Source: Rhodosorus marinus | Lineage: Eukaryota > Rhodophyta > Stylonematophyceae > Stylonematales > Stylonemataceae | Direction of reading: 5' to 3' | Assembly (NCBI GenBank): GCA_029953675.1 | Contig: JAMWBK010000006.1 | Coordinates: 1,426,001-1,490,000, forward strand | DNA length: 64,000 nt | Part shown: positions 44,040 through 56,157 of the stretch, in pieces | Position numbering within the stretch: the first letter of the stretch is position 1 | Layout: the number at the start of each line of letters is the position of its first letter | The notes under the pieces: model-generated | Databases searched by the model: none | What the model was told of the DNA's origin: nothing | The model's input: the letters and a program-made list of their open reading frames with translations, nothing else | Made by a program: the position numbers and the translations under genes

Positions 44040-46227
44040 CCTAGATTCAAAAACGAACCACTCCTACAGAACGCCTCCCTACTTAATACCCTCTGTCCGG
44101 AAACCCTCCAGACTCCCTAAACGATCCAAAATAACTTAGCTAGTAACAGTAACCGTAGCCAGAACCCCTGTCCTCCAAGAATTTCCTCATCCTCATCACC
44201 ACCCAGCCCTGTTCAGTACTCTATTCGCAATCTTTATATATATCCATTTCCTTGTCCTCGGCACTTAATCTCCGTCTTTGTCAAAGCAAAAGAAAATTTC
44301 CGTCAGAATGACCCTGTCTTGTACACCAGCTCAATGGCTGAAGCCATTCGACACCACCCACCCACCCCCCTCCACGGATCCATTTCCTCCGCTCTTAGTG
44401 ACTTGCCGCATTCTCATTGGGATCATTCTCTCCCCCTAGTGAATGTTACATAATTGCATGTTGTTCTTCAAAATCGAATTTAGGGGTTATACTATTCACA
44501 TACAATTGTACCAAAAATGCTATAAAAGTAAACCAAACCACAATTTCGACAATTTCCGATTACTAGTTGACAAACAAAAGCCTTCAGTGGAGGGGTAGAG
44601 AGCCCGCCTAGACTATCGTTGACGCGGAGGTGGTCAATAAGGGGGGGGGGTTGTTCACGCAGGACCCGGAAGATTAGACGAGTTTTTATTTTTGGTTTGG
44701 TCTAAACTAAATATATTTTTGGAGAGTGACAGTAGGGGGGTATATTAAGCTTGTCATTTTTCGTGTTTTTCATGATTGGATTTATTGTTTGAGGCATGGC
44801 GGGATTTGGCTTAAGATTCGAAGTCTGGAGTGCGACTTGCATAGGGGGGGTACGATGGTATTTGATCTCAAACACGCAAGTGGAGAGCTAGGATATTCTT
44901 TGAATACGTGAATTTTTGTGGGCGTCTTCATTATTTGATCGAGATATTTAGCACCAATGTCCTACACAAAAGATGAATTGTTTTAAAAACAAAGGGTAGA
45001 GTCGAGGAGGTAGCGAGGGGGGGAGGGGGGGTGGGGTCTAGCTCTGGAAAGATGGAATGTTTATGGCCGTTGTCTGATGAATTTCGGAAATAATTTCAGA
45101 CTATCAACAAGGAGGTGACACGGGTGTCGTTTTCCTAGAAATTGTTCCTCCTGACTTCAGCTCTGTCAATTTCTCCCCCTATTCGTTCCCAACAAAGTCA
45201 AGAAGGAAAAAAAAGAAAAAAGGAGGAAGACTTACGTGATGGCCAATCAAGGTTTTGCAAGAAAAATATACTTTGAGGCGGTAAAAAACAAAACAAAAGT
45301 GGAACAAGATTATCCAATCACCATCTCCCAGCATCTGAAATTCTCAACTTGATTGGGCTTCAGTTGGGGATATATCCAATCCGGACTGACAGAACGGACC
45401 CTTCCCTCATTGGACAATGTGGGCATCTGGTATCCAATGAAAATAGGTAACTGCTTCGTGTCCAATCAATACTGGGTGTATATGGACCAGCAAAACCAAT
45501 TATGCAACTACAAACAGCTTTACAACCCAATGATCTACGGCCACTAGAATAGGGGAAAAAAAAATTGAAATCGAAAATGATTGATACAATCATTATCATC
45601 TAAGTCTCATTCCACTTTGTGATAACTACAACGTCAATCCTCTCGCGTATACGCTATACCAGAGCTCTTTGTACGATCAACTGAGTCTTAATAATCTTCA
45701 AAAAACCTAATACGGTTTTAGTACACTATTCATACGATGAGTTGCCCAAAGTTAGCAAAACATTCCCCGTTCCCTCCCCCCTTACGTTTTGGAAGAAATT
45801 CTTGTCGTAGGCGAAATAGTTATTAGTGGTCTATAAAATGATGTTCAACTAGCAACAGGCATAGAGGGGTAGCATAACAATCAGCCCCGACAAAGAAATT
45901 CCGTTAGTTGGTAGGCGGCTTTGATATGGGTCGTTTTTATTTATGAAAATCTATTCTAGATATGCAAGGGTGAAAACGTATCGAAAAGGGTATTTTCTGC
46001 CGTTTCTACGGCATTCCGATCAAAAACAACGGCTGAAATCAGATGGGACTGTTTGCTGGGTTTTGAGTCTGTCGAAGTGCCGAAGCAGTTGGGACTATTG
46101 GTGTGTTTGCTGTATTTTTGTCAATTGGAGAAGGTATAGGGAGGTGGGGGAAAAGGATATAAACTTGAGAATCTTTCGGGATTTTGAAAGAGAGGCGGAG
46201 TGGGAAGGAAGCGTTTGGATCGGTAAG
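44040..46227. other. Intergenic, about 2.2 kb, AT-rich with G runs
   Basis: Divergent spacer between the GNAAPLR-module gene (-) and V-ATPase G (+). It is AT-rich overall, with G10 at 44641-44650, G7 at about 44844-44850 and a G-rich block at about 45014-45036. No frame has protein-like sequence. The last 150 nt before 46228 is probably the V-ATPase G leader. Confidence 0.65.
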
Positions 46228-46856
46228 ATGTCTGGAAAATCTGCGCAGACGATTCAGCAGCTTCTGGAGGCCGAGAAGGCGGCTGCTGAAGTAGTGGAGC
46301 AGGCTAGAAAAGGTGAGGCTTGATGGGTTTTTCTTCGGTTTGGGTGAAGTGGGTTGGTGGTGTGCTAGTTGGACACTGACGTGAGGCAATTGTCTTTTTG
46401 TGGTTTTTGATTGGTGATCGCAGAACGAGATGAGAGGTTGAAGAAGGCATCCTTGGAAGCGGAGGCAGAGATCGCCGCCTACAGGGAGATGCTCGAGAAG
46501 GAATACCAAGAAAAGCTTGCCAAGGTAGGGCGAATAAGAAGCTTTTGTTTTAGTCAGCGTTGACGCTTTCCGCAGAGTACTTGCTCTTCTAAAAACGTAC
46601 GAACGCGTCAAAATTGTTGTGACCTCAGTTCAAGGCATCTGAAGGAGACGTGTCAAAGATGGTAAAGGAGCGAGAAGACAAAGAGATTGCAGCTGTCAAG
46701 GCGGCCGCGAGCAAGGAAAAGGATGCGGTAAGAGAGAATTTCACGATAAGCCGACTGGCGCCGTCTACGTGCTCACTTTCTTTTTTTTTATCGGCAAATG
46801 TGTAGATATCTGCCCAGCTTGTGGAATGGGTTTGCGGGATAGATACGGGCGTGTGA
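46228..46856 (+). CDS. V-type H+-ATPase subunit G
   Basis: Subunit G pairs with E in the peripheral stalk of the vacuolar proton pump. Four exons (46228-46312, 46424-46524, 46629-46727, 46806-46856) join in phase to 111 residues, the usual size (about 110-120). The N-terminus SGKSAQTIQQLLEAEKAAAE continues as VVEQARKERDERLKKASLEA and EAEIAAYREMLEKEYQEKLA. This is the family QxLLxAExxAxxxVxxAR...RLKxAKxEAxxEI pattern of one long charged helix. The third exon (FKASEGDVSKMVKEREDKEI) continues the helix, and the last exon gives a hydrophobic end (ISAQLVEWVCGIDTGV), like the V-ATPase G C-terminus. The stop (46854-46856) faces the stop of the DUF1445 gene 131 nt away. Confidence 0.9.
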
Positions 46857-46987
46857 AGGACTCATTGATTTCAGATCGAATTGAACAAAAGGAATTAAAA
46901 AGTTGAATGCAAAAGGAGTCGTCTCCCAAGGGATCTGCTATGCGAATCATTATCCAACAAACTGGCATATGCGTGGTTCGGTCACCA

Positions 46988-48047
46988 TTAGCCCCCTCGC
47001 AGTTCGTCTACAAAAATGTCGGTGATGAACATGTGACCTGGTGAATGAGTGATGGCCAAGGGAAGGCTCTTGCAAGAAGTCGAAGCCTCCAAAAGCGTGA
47101 CGCCGCAGGGCCAGAAGACCGGAACCTAGTGCCAAGATAGTGTGAATTCAGTGCTTATCCATATTGAAGTCCACGTACTTTACGCCTTGTGTACCTCCCC
47201 GTCGTGGATGGTGACCCTATCCCCATAGTCAGGCTTTTCCAGGTCGTCAATACCTATGGCTGAGGGATTTCCGGAGTGAACTGGACCGCCATGTGCGCCT
47301 GGATATTCACTCGTAGTATCGATGCAATACTTGAGATTCTCCGGCTTGCAGGGCCTCATAGTTACGACAAGGTTTCCCCCAAACTCTCCTATATGCTCCT
47401 GTTCCGGTCCAAAGCGCCAAGTCAGTGCTCCACAATCAAGCTTCTCACGTTGACTTAGAAGCCTCTACATGGGAGGTGAGAGCATACGTTTGGGATATTT
47501 GTGTTGAACATTGGGACATTCTTCGCCTCCTCTATATGGCGTACTCCGACCTTTTCATGAAGCATATGCTCCCAGGTGAACGAGCAGCCGACGAGGAAGA
47601 ATATGAGGTTGTTCTCCACGAATCTAGAAGCATCTTTCGTCTCCTCCACGAAGGTGCCGTGCCGAAAGACTCTGTACAGCGGGAGGTCCGTGCTGAGGTC
47701 AGCCCCTGCCGCAATTGATGGAGATTCTCGCCCGGAGACAATGTCCAGCAAGGGGCAAGCTCTGCTGTTCGTCAACGCAAACCGCAAAAAGTCAAACGCA
47801 TAGTCCTTCGGAATCCCAATAAGGTTCGCCTGGACAAACTCCGGCTCCTTGAAGAGCCGAACACAAAAGAACCGTTCAATGAGCAATCTGGGAGCAGACG
47901 GGGCCAGAACGTCATTATTTTACCTGCGCGCATGTTGGAGAATCAAACTCTCCTTTCCTGCAGCGCTCTCGAAACCTCCTCGCACGCTCTCTTCCGCAAC
48001 GACTTTTGTCCATAGAAAACGCTCTGGGCAGTCCAGAATGAAGCCAT
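46988..48047 (-). CDS. DUF1445 family protein (YcsI / D-glutamate cyclase-like)
   Basis: DUF1445 proteins include the hydrolase-like half of vertebrate D-glutamate cyclase and bacterial YcsI; activity is proven for few. The core is fully present over three exons. The first has [75 protein letters not shown] and [10 protein letters not shown]. The second has [40 protein letters not shown] and [13 protein letters not shown]. The third has [15 protein letters not shown] and [14 protein letters not shown], with stop at 46988. GCSFxxE, HGxPVHxGxP and VPVFWxCGVT are family signatures. The 5' part is uncertain. The start used ([17 protein letters not shown] 48047) needs one or two short introns before 47880, and the usual TxGxxPGxVQANL lead-in is altered. 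Confidence 0.87.
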
Positions 48048-48546
48048 CCTACCTCGAGCATAGGATACTCTGGAGGCATAGTTTCAGAGTCGAGTGCGCA
48101 ATTTTCTGTTGCTATAAAGTAGACACCCGTTTACTTGTTTATTTTTGTCGAGGACTCCCTCCGACCACCTCACGTTGCGAAGGATTCCCCGCTCTTATGG
48201 AAGGGAAGCGCTTTCCCATGGAGCGGATTGAGCGGTCTTTTGGCATGGAAATGCTCGAAGCCTTGAAGAAAGCATTTTATTCATTAAATTATGAGTCAGG
48301 ATAATTATAATAGTTCAAAACAGACTTGATTATCACAATGAGACAGCCAGGAACGAATAGCTGGCTAGCGTCTCCTCCGGTTTTGTCCGTGATCGCTTCA
48401 GCAACTTTGCATCGTCGTCGAAAGCGGACGCGTTCCGAATGATCACACGTGCCTGATATCCATCGCGTCTGAACAGAAGCGTGAGTTCTAACGCCACGTA
48501 GAGTCTCGCAAGCGTCGCTATGAACATGCGCGGACGGGGTTGGCCC

Positions 48547-50334
48547 CTAAATAACTTTGTGCTCTATATCAGGGGAATGCTCAGTTTCCGTATCCAAGTG
48601 CACGAATGCTCTGTCAACACCATCGAACATCTCAATTCTGTTCTGCAGGCTCTCTCCAATGTCGTGCGCCTCCCACAGCAGCATATCAGATGACAGGACG
48701 ATATCGCACTCAACAAACAAACCGTTGCCCACGTGATACGCACGTACAGTATCCACCTGGTATTCAACGATGTACCAAGGGCAACAAATGTTCAGAAGAT
48801 GGAGTACGTCTTCTCAAAGTTGACCAGATCTCAAAAGTCTACCTTGTGAATCTCCGGATGGTGGTTGCACGCCAGAAAGGTTACGAGACTAAGCGTCTTG
48901 GCATCTGCTACTTTCCCGAGCAAGTTTTGCACGTGCTCAAGAGTGTGTCTAACCCAGTTCAGGATAATCAGCACAGAAATGCAAATTCCACCCGCTGGAT
49001 CGAGCCACCAGAGATATCTAAACAAGAACAAGAGTTGTTCTCAGAAGTCGAGCCGCCTTGAAAGTGTTGAACTGACGGATTATGCGGTCAGCATGCCCTA
49101 CTTCTCAGCTAGAAATACGGTCGTAATCGAAACTGAATTCGCAATCACGTCATTGAGATGGTCCACCGCTAAGCTTTGGACGGACATATCGCTGCTTCCC
49201 TTGCACATCAGGTACAAGCACAGCTTCGTGAGGAGCGCTAGGAACAGCAGTCCTACGACCTAGGAGCGTTGGCGAAGCAGAGAAAACACACTTCAGGCCC
49301 CAAAACAGGAAACTCACTTGCACGTGCCCGTAGAACATACCAATGGCGACAGCCCCGAAAACCTTGCCCTTTCCTGCCCTCCAACCAACGTTGTAATGCT
49401 CTCCTGCAGGGTGACGAGGGTAGCGGAAGTCATGAGACAAGCCATCCCAATAACTCCCAAAGGCTCTAATCTAGATTGTCCCACTGGGTATGAGTATTTA
49501 TCTCTTGAGCTCTTCAGTTTCCAAGTTAGCAAGACCAACAACCCGGAGACAAAGTCCAAAGTAGCATCGGTAAGGGTGGCCATCAGAGCGAGCGACATAG
49601 AATTAATAAACGCAAAGGCTTGGGCGAACAGGAGGAGTATGTTGCACGCATTTGAGAGATAGACAGCTCGCCGGGCGTTCCTGCTCTCAGAACTATCGTC
49701 ATCGTCATATTTCAGCTCCAATGCCTCGGCACAACGATGCACAAAGCTTTTCTCTTCTTCTTCGAGGATATCATGGCTGCAAATTGCAAGGCAGTGAAAA
49801 TACCGCCACTCGTTTGAGAACTAGATTCTAACAGATCACCCAACACCTGGAGGCGGGCGCGGGTACTTACCCAACAGAGCACTGAACATACTCTTCAAGC
49901 AGATCGTTCTGCTCCCGGTAATAATCTCGCAGAGGTTTTGGGCTCTTCTCCAGCTCCTCCTTTGTCTTGTATCCTTTCCACATGTTTCTGAGAGAATGTG
50001 CGAAACTTCCACTCGGCCAACTTCCCCAGGTTCTCAAACGAACATTGTCCAATGCCGCACCATCTTCATTCCCAATGTGTATAAGCGTGGACTCCTGGAG
50101 CATAGCACCAACTGTCGACTTCGTCTTCCCGTTTCCGATCATTGAGTAGGACGTCCCCTGATCATCTACAGTCCACACACATAACCCGCAAAATAAAACC
50201 AATGCGCAAGCAGGAAAAAACATCAGTCACCACGCAAGCAGGGGACCGAACAGAAAAAAGGAAAAACAAAAACGGAGCCACTTACCGTTCTCAGAGTCCG
50301 TTATCAACCCGGTGTCTTCAGAAATACCAGCCAT
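48547..50334 (-). CDS. Cation diffusion facilitator, Mn-CDF type (MTP8-11-like)
   Basis: CDF proteins export Mn2+ or other divalent metals from the cytosol into vacuole, Golgi or outside, in exchange for H+. The first exon starts at ATG 50334 (MAGISEDTGLITDSEN) and joins through GTAAGTG...CTGTAG to DDQGTSYSMIGNGKTK. The family lead-in PLRDYYREQNDLLEEYVQ follows. TM2 carries ALMATLTDATLDFVSGLLVL with a DxxxD metal site, the form typical of Mn-CDFs (Zn types have HxxxD). YSYPVGQSRLEPLGVIGMAC is next. A later exon has the TM5 signature SLAVDHLNDVIANS (DxxxD with DHxND), then YLWWLDPAGGICISVLII. The cytosolic C-terminus, VDTVRAYHVGNGLFVECDIV and HDIGESLQNRIEMFDGVDRA, ends at 48547. Metal preference is inferred from these motifs. 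Confidence 0.92.
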
Positions 50335-51055
50335 CGTTTTTACTGCCCACGACGTCTCTCTAAACCCCAAAACTCCCTCACAAAAAAACAGCTCCACCCA
50401 AAAACAACAAAAAAGAAATAAAGTCTCACAAACACCTCAGACCCTATCCATCAATCAGCCGCAATCCTTCCATCTCTTGTCCTTACCAGCAGCACCCAAA
50501 GTTGACAAACTCCCCGCCCCCCCCAAAAAAAAAAAACAAAACAACAGTGATTCCCCAGCTCACCAAACCTCCATGTAATCTCTTCTCCCCGCACGTCGCT
50601 CATCCTCATCCTGCACCGAGAAACCCTGACTTCCATCTCCTCCCTCTCCCCCTCTCCACATTCCCCCTAAAAAAAACAATCTTTTCAATTAAAAATCATA
50701 GATATACCTAAATAGCACAAAAAATCCGCCTCTAATTCAGCCATTATATGAGAACCGACATCTCTCGAAAAGGGGGGGGGGGGGTGGATATCGTATGCCA
50801 TGCACGAATAGTTGCTCTCGATGACTCGGTAAACTTAAATATTTAATAATTTATATGCTAAATAACGGGTTTCGGTAATCGTTGATTGATTTGAAGAAGG
50901 GGGGGTAGATGACAACCCCCCTTTTTGGAGGTTTCTTTGAGGTTTTGTGGATATATTTGCTTTGTTGAAGAAATAACTGGAGTTGGAGGATATGGGTCGT
51001 TTTCGAGACGGATTTTGGCCGCAGGATTTGTCGGAAAAAGTGGAAGTTTTTTAAT

Positions 51056-51083
51056 TAATATATATATATATATATATATATAT
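51056..51083. repeat. (TA)n microsatellite
   Basis: About 13-14 uninterrupted TA dinucleotides lie inside an AT-rich island of the CDF-Sec1 spacer. Confidence 0.95.
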
Positions 51084-52599
51084 TATTTATGTGCTACGTG
51101 AGCCAATAGAGGGGTGAGTGGTAGTTTTAGTGATTGAAAAATGAAAAAGTTTGACTGTACAAGGTCGACGTAGTTCCGTGGCGAAGGAATTGGGTGAGGA
51201 GTTTTAATCTATGGCGTAAGAGTCAAGAAAGAGCATATCTCGGCTGGATACTCCGTGTTTCTTGTGAAAGGTTGCAGATGACTGAGCTAAGGCATCCTGA
51301 TGCCGTCCTCAAACAGTGCGGGAAGTAGCCTAGCGTTGGCACATGGCTGGTCGACTGGATACCGCAGAAAGTTGTTGTATGTAACGGCGCGGGGGGGATT
51401 CTGGGGCATGGTTGCGATTGATTGCTCATATTTGCGTTGGGCTTAAGGGTGTGCTATTTGAGAACAGTGGTCTTCTGGTGTCGATCCCAGCATATCTGTG
51501 TAGGAGAAAGAATTGTACGAATGCAGGATTGGTGATTAAGGGGACCCGATTTGGACGGAGGCCACAGCGATATAAACATGGGCCACAGTCGTTCAAAGAT
51601 TCTCTTTTCGCTCTCTGGCTTCAATCTACAGCATTTCTGGTTCGTCGTTGCTTTATTTTAGACAGGTAGCGTCGGGGAAACGATCCTCCACTAGAGTTCC
51701 CCACACCCGCGTCGCGCCGCCGCGCTCTGGCCGCGTCACTTCACCAAGGTCACCAGAGTTTTTAACTGGTACTAGATTCCGATCCATCAGGATGTTGACA
51801 GCACGCGCCTGTCGCGTTGTCAGAGTCGTCTGAGACGTTAGATAACGAAATAGTTTATGGGCGGTTCTTGCAATGAACCACTGTTCAGTCAGATACGTCG
51901 TCCCGGGGCGTATAGAAAGGACAATGGTATAACGCTTACTCTATAAGTGCTATATTGCTGCTCCGTATGGTTGAATGCCCTGGAGTATTGGCGATAGGGT
52001 GTTGAAGGCCTCCATGCTGGTGGGGATGTACCTGTCCACCGTCTAGGTGCTGGCATCAGTTTGCCCAATGAACGGCAGTTCTAGGTCGACCAAATACAGC
52101 GTGTTCGTGGAGTACTGAGCGTCCTTTAATCCCTCGAATACTTTCTGCTGCGCTGAACACCATTCCCAGCCCTTTTTCGTTGTTAGCTCGTGCAGGGGTG
52201 GAGCAAATATGAGCATTTTCGGGAATCAGCAACCGTAAAATGTTCATAAAGCCAAGAAGCTCGGGTTAAAGAACCCACCATCGGTGTTCATATTGGCCCA
52301 CCGGCGTGACAAGTGCCGTACGGTCCCAAGATCCACATTCTTGATTAACATCGAGGCCCGGAAGCCCCCCTTCATGGGCTTGCGTAGACAGCTGTCCATT
52401 CGAGTTTTAACTTCTAAAAAGGTCGAGAACTTCCCAACTCATAGATACATTCCTTCATTTTTTCTCCACAAAATGAATTCGATTTTATTCATCTCACGGA
52501 AGAAATATCTTGGCCAAGTTGAGCTTGATTGTTACATTCAAAGAATAAATGCAAAAACAAAAAAAGTCATCAACGTTGTTTTGCTAATTCTTGGAAGGG

Positions 52600-52712
52600 A
52601 TGTGTAACGCTGCTAGGATGTGAAACGCTGGTTTGGGGTTCGAAACGCTGGATTGGGATGTGAAACGCTGTTTGAGATGTGAAACGCTGTTGGGATGTGA
52701 AACGCTGGTTGG
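52600..52712 (+). repeat. Degenerate tandem repeat, GATGTGAAACGCTG unit
   Basis: Six copies of GAAACGCTG (first copy GTAACGCTG, one copy CGAAACGCTG) occur within about 110 nt at a period of about 18-22 nt, most preceded by GGGATGT. The cluster lies 360-470 nt upstream of the Sec1 start and on its sense strand. Confidence 0.85.
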
Positions 52713-53071
52713 GATATTTGGCCAGGCAGATTTTCTTGAGGATCTGGAAGAGTAGAAAAGTCTAAGTCAGCGAAGGGTACAGGTGGTGGGCGAGAGGGGT
52801 GGGTGGGGGGCGAAGGAAGAGTGGCAGGGGAAATGTGTTTTTCGTTTCTTCTTTTTTATGTTGTTTTTGCAAGGTAATATTCGACTGCGGTGTATAGACT
52901 GAAGGTGAGATCAAGGACTCTGGATTTTGCTCTGCCGCGATTTGGAAAGGACTTTTGGATCAATGCATGGCTTGTGTTGGTGGAAGATGACGGGTTTCCG
53001 CGTTCGTTGGTTGAGCGGCGGCGAAAGGTAGATTTTCTTTGTTTCTAGTTTTCATTAGAACACCGAGAAGA

Positions 53072-55790
53072 ATGGACAAGGTAGGTTACTTCTTTGAGTT
53101 CTGCCTCGGGGGCCGCGATTTGCTCAGGATTGTAACTTGTTTTGCTTCGTCCAGCCACAGGATGAGTTGGGCGGAATTTGGGACGCCTACCGGCGCAGGC
53201 TCATCGATGGCTTTCTTAAGAAGGTTAAACAGGCGAGCAGAGCTCCGTATTTTGTCCTTGTGGTAGACAGGGAATCTCTTCGACACTTGTCGACAGCTAT
53301 GACAATGAAGGAAATTTCGCAGAACGGGGTGTCTTTAATTGAGATAATTGACAAGCCCAGAGAACCGCTTCCGGGTGTGAACGCAGCGTTTGTACTGACT
53401 CCTACTCCGGAAAGCGTGAACATGCTTGTCTCGGAGAACCCTCGGCAATATGCGGCTTTCCACCTGTTTTTCACGTCTAGCCTGGCAGATCGAGAGTTTT
53501 CCAAGCTCAAGCAGAAGCCGGCTTTCATGAAGAAGGTAAATCTTCGCCCTTGACTTTTCGAACCCTGCGCCAATCAATCCCGCTGAGATCATGACCTGAC
53601 CAGAATGATGATGCTCTGGATGCGCAGGTTAAGTCTCTATGGGAGCTCAACATTGACTTCTTCGCCATGGAGAACAATTGCTTTTCCCTTGGACTTCCCG
53701 CTGGAGGAATCCCCAATTTGTGGGGCTCATCAGCCCACTATTTTGAAGAAGAGGTGGACACCGTTGTCAAGAGGCTGACCAGCGCTTGTAGGCTTCTGGC
53801 GCGTCCGGAGGCATGGAAAGTCAGATATCCAGTGGCTTCCAAACCAGCGGAGCAGGTCGCGAAGAGGCTCGTGAGGGGCCTGAGCGCAAAAATTTCTGGA
53901 GGTAAATGAACTTACTCTCTGTCCGTTTGTTCAAATGACGACAACAGTGTATCCAAGACGAATATTGCGGATCAGAGGTCAACAGATTCGGAAGAGCGGG
54001 GGTGCTTATCATTGTCTCGTGTACCATTTCCGTGTAGGCGAAAGCAGCGATGAGACGGCAGAGTACAAGTCGGCCACGCTCCTAGTGGTCGATCGCATGT
54101 GTGATCCGTGGTCGCCACTAGTTCATGACTTCTCGTTTCAAGCGATGGCCAACGATGTTCTTGAGCTCGACCAATCGAGGTTAGGAGGTAGTCGTTACTA
54201 TGGCGCCGGAAAGAAAGCGAACGATGAGAACGCAAATGCGATCCTAGAAGACGAGCAATTTGCTGTATGGAAAAAAGTAAGACCTCAAACAGAACGCGGT
54301 TCCCGCAGCCACTTGATTTTCTGAACAATCTTCACTTGATCTTGAATGGGATCCTCTACACAGTATCGTCACAAGCATGTAGCAGACGTATCATCGCAGC
54401 TGAATGAGGATTTGCAGTCGTTTGTTAATTCCAACGCTGCCGCGAAAGTTCACATCAAAGGCAAAGAACCGGGGCAGGAGTTGGACTTGAAGGATCTATC
54501 GAGCGCCATTCAGGCTCTTCCCGAGTACGGAGAGACCTTGTCGCGTCATTCTGCAATGGTCAACGCGTTGAACGATTGCCTTGAACTCTTCAAAACGGGA
54601 AGTCTGGATGGCATAGCTCGAGTATGTACACAGGGTAAACTCCTCAGTCTCGCCCAGGTTGATAAACGCTGATTCGAGAATCCTTCCTCCTTCCCAGGTT
54701 GAACAAGACCTGGTCACTGGGCGCACAGCCTTGGGTGAGCGTTGCAGATCCAAAAAGGTTCTTTCCTCCATAGTGGATCTCCTCATGGCCAAGGAGGTTG
54801 GAACTGAGGACAAAGTCCGCCTTACAACTTTGGCGCTTGCTATTGCTCGGTCTGAGAAGGTTCGTTTAGTAGTTCCTTCGCATGGAATGGGATTCTTCAT
54901 CGTCCAATCGGCCCGCCAAGTTTTCTCAAGCTGTAGTTCTTGTTTCTAGTTCATGTACTACTCTGGAGGGCGACCAAGCCTTCTGTCCGGAGCGTCCTTC
55001 AAATCGCGCTTCGATTTAAATGAATGCTTTGATCTCGCTCGAATTTCATCACCGGAGAAGACTGCGCCAGCGAGGGGGCTGGCCATGATCCTGGAGAAAA
55101 TCAAGAACGCTGGAACGGACTACAAATACTCTCTAGAAAGCTCAGACTAGTAAGTAGACGAGCACAAAGAATCAGGAGCACGGACAGTTCGGAGTTAACC
55201 AACCAGCTGCTGACCGCGTCTTTGTGCTCGGGAGTGCAGCAAAGGGATCAAGAAGGGTGTTCGTCATCTGCCCAAACGCCAGGTAGAGGCTTCGTATGAT
55301 GTTTCCCGGTATCAACCGCACGTCTACTCCCTCACAGCGGATCTAGTGGAGGGATACTTGTTGCCGACAATCTTTCCAGAGCTCCAGGTGTCGGACACTG
55401 CAAACGGAGGAGGAAAGACGCTGTTTATGATATTTTTCGTAGGCGGTGTCACTCACTCGGAGATGCGAACCGTGTCTCTTCTTTCTGAGAAGTGCAAAGG
55501 CGAAAGTGAGCGTCAAGGACTTTCAATCATTCATTGTCACGTCCGGGACTCTCAAAGATGGTAGCTAACATGCCCCCGTTCATACTTGTTTAGATGCAAA
55601 AATCGTAACAGGTGGTTCGACGATCCTGACCCCCTCGGCCTTTTTAGAGTCACTCGCTGGTGTTGCGGACGCGTCTATTCGCTCAAGAGTATTGAGACCT
55701 CCTGCCCCTCTACAATTCGACTCGGCGAAGGAGTCGGACCAAAAAGTGGGCTTGGAGACAGACCAAAAAGTGGACTTGGAGCGTGGGTAG
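53072..55790 (+). CDS. Sec1/Munc18 (SM) family vesicle-fusion protein
   Basis: SM proteins clasp SNARE bundles to promote vesicle fusion; the Sec1/Munc18/KEULE branch serves the plasma membrane. The first exon encodes only MDK (53072-53080). It joins through GTAGGT...TCGTCCAG to PQDELGGIWDAYRRRLIDGF. Domain 1 has YFVLVVDRESLRHLSTAM, SLIEIIDKPREPLPGVNAAF and VLTPTPESVNMLVSEN. Later exons give NIDFFAMENNCFSLGLPAGG, ATLLVVDRMCDPWSPLVHDF (family DRxxDPxxPLxHxF), FQAMANDVLEL, YRHKHVADVSSQLNEDLQSF and VEQDLVTGRTALGE. The end has QPHVYSLTADLVEGYLLPTI, MIFFVGGVTHSEMR and IVTGGSTILTPSAFLESLAG. About nine introns are needed. The C-terminus carries two copies of an 8-residue repeat (DQKVxLEx, 55737-55784). 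REPLPG plus TPTxESV place it with Sec1/Munc18-1 rather than Vps45, Sly1 or Vps33. Confidence 0.93.
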
Positions 55791-56157
55791 CCTCCCTGCG
55801 ACTAGCACAAGAAGTTTGCACATAGCGGAGGCGAGATGTGCTACCGTTCACAATCTGTTCTGACTTAATGGATTTCAGGAGAGAACAGCATCGATAGGGC
55901 AGCGCCACGATTGGACTGAGGACACGCAAAGCAACGCCTCGACAACAAAAAAATCTCGATCTGCTGTACTCTCAACGGTTCCGACTACGTGCCCAGATTC
56001 TCTCCGTCTTTTTCTTGTCTTAACTTAAAAAACCTAAAAAACTACTCTTACAGAATCGCGCGTGCGATGAGGGAAAGCAAAAAACAAGACGAAATAGTAC
56101 GCACGTTCCCGACAAGCCACGGCGTGGGACGAATTTCATCCTTGATTGATGCTTTCC

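Larger units (their letters stand above)
50335..53071. other. Intergenic, about 2.7 kb, rich in simple sequence
   Basis: Divergent spacer between the CDF gene (-) and Sec1 (+). It contains a G13 run (50772-50784), a (TA)n microsatellite (about 51056-51083) and a GAAACGCTG repeat cluster (about 52600-52712). Frames at 51223-52607 are short and not protein-like. The last 200 nt is probably the Sec1 leader. No RNA gene signature seen. Confidence 0.65.

Noticed and set aside
46039-46611. 190-codon minus-strand open frame
   Set aside because: Antisense to three well-supported V-ATPase G exons, with no recognisable sequence.
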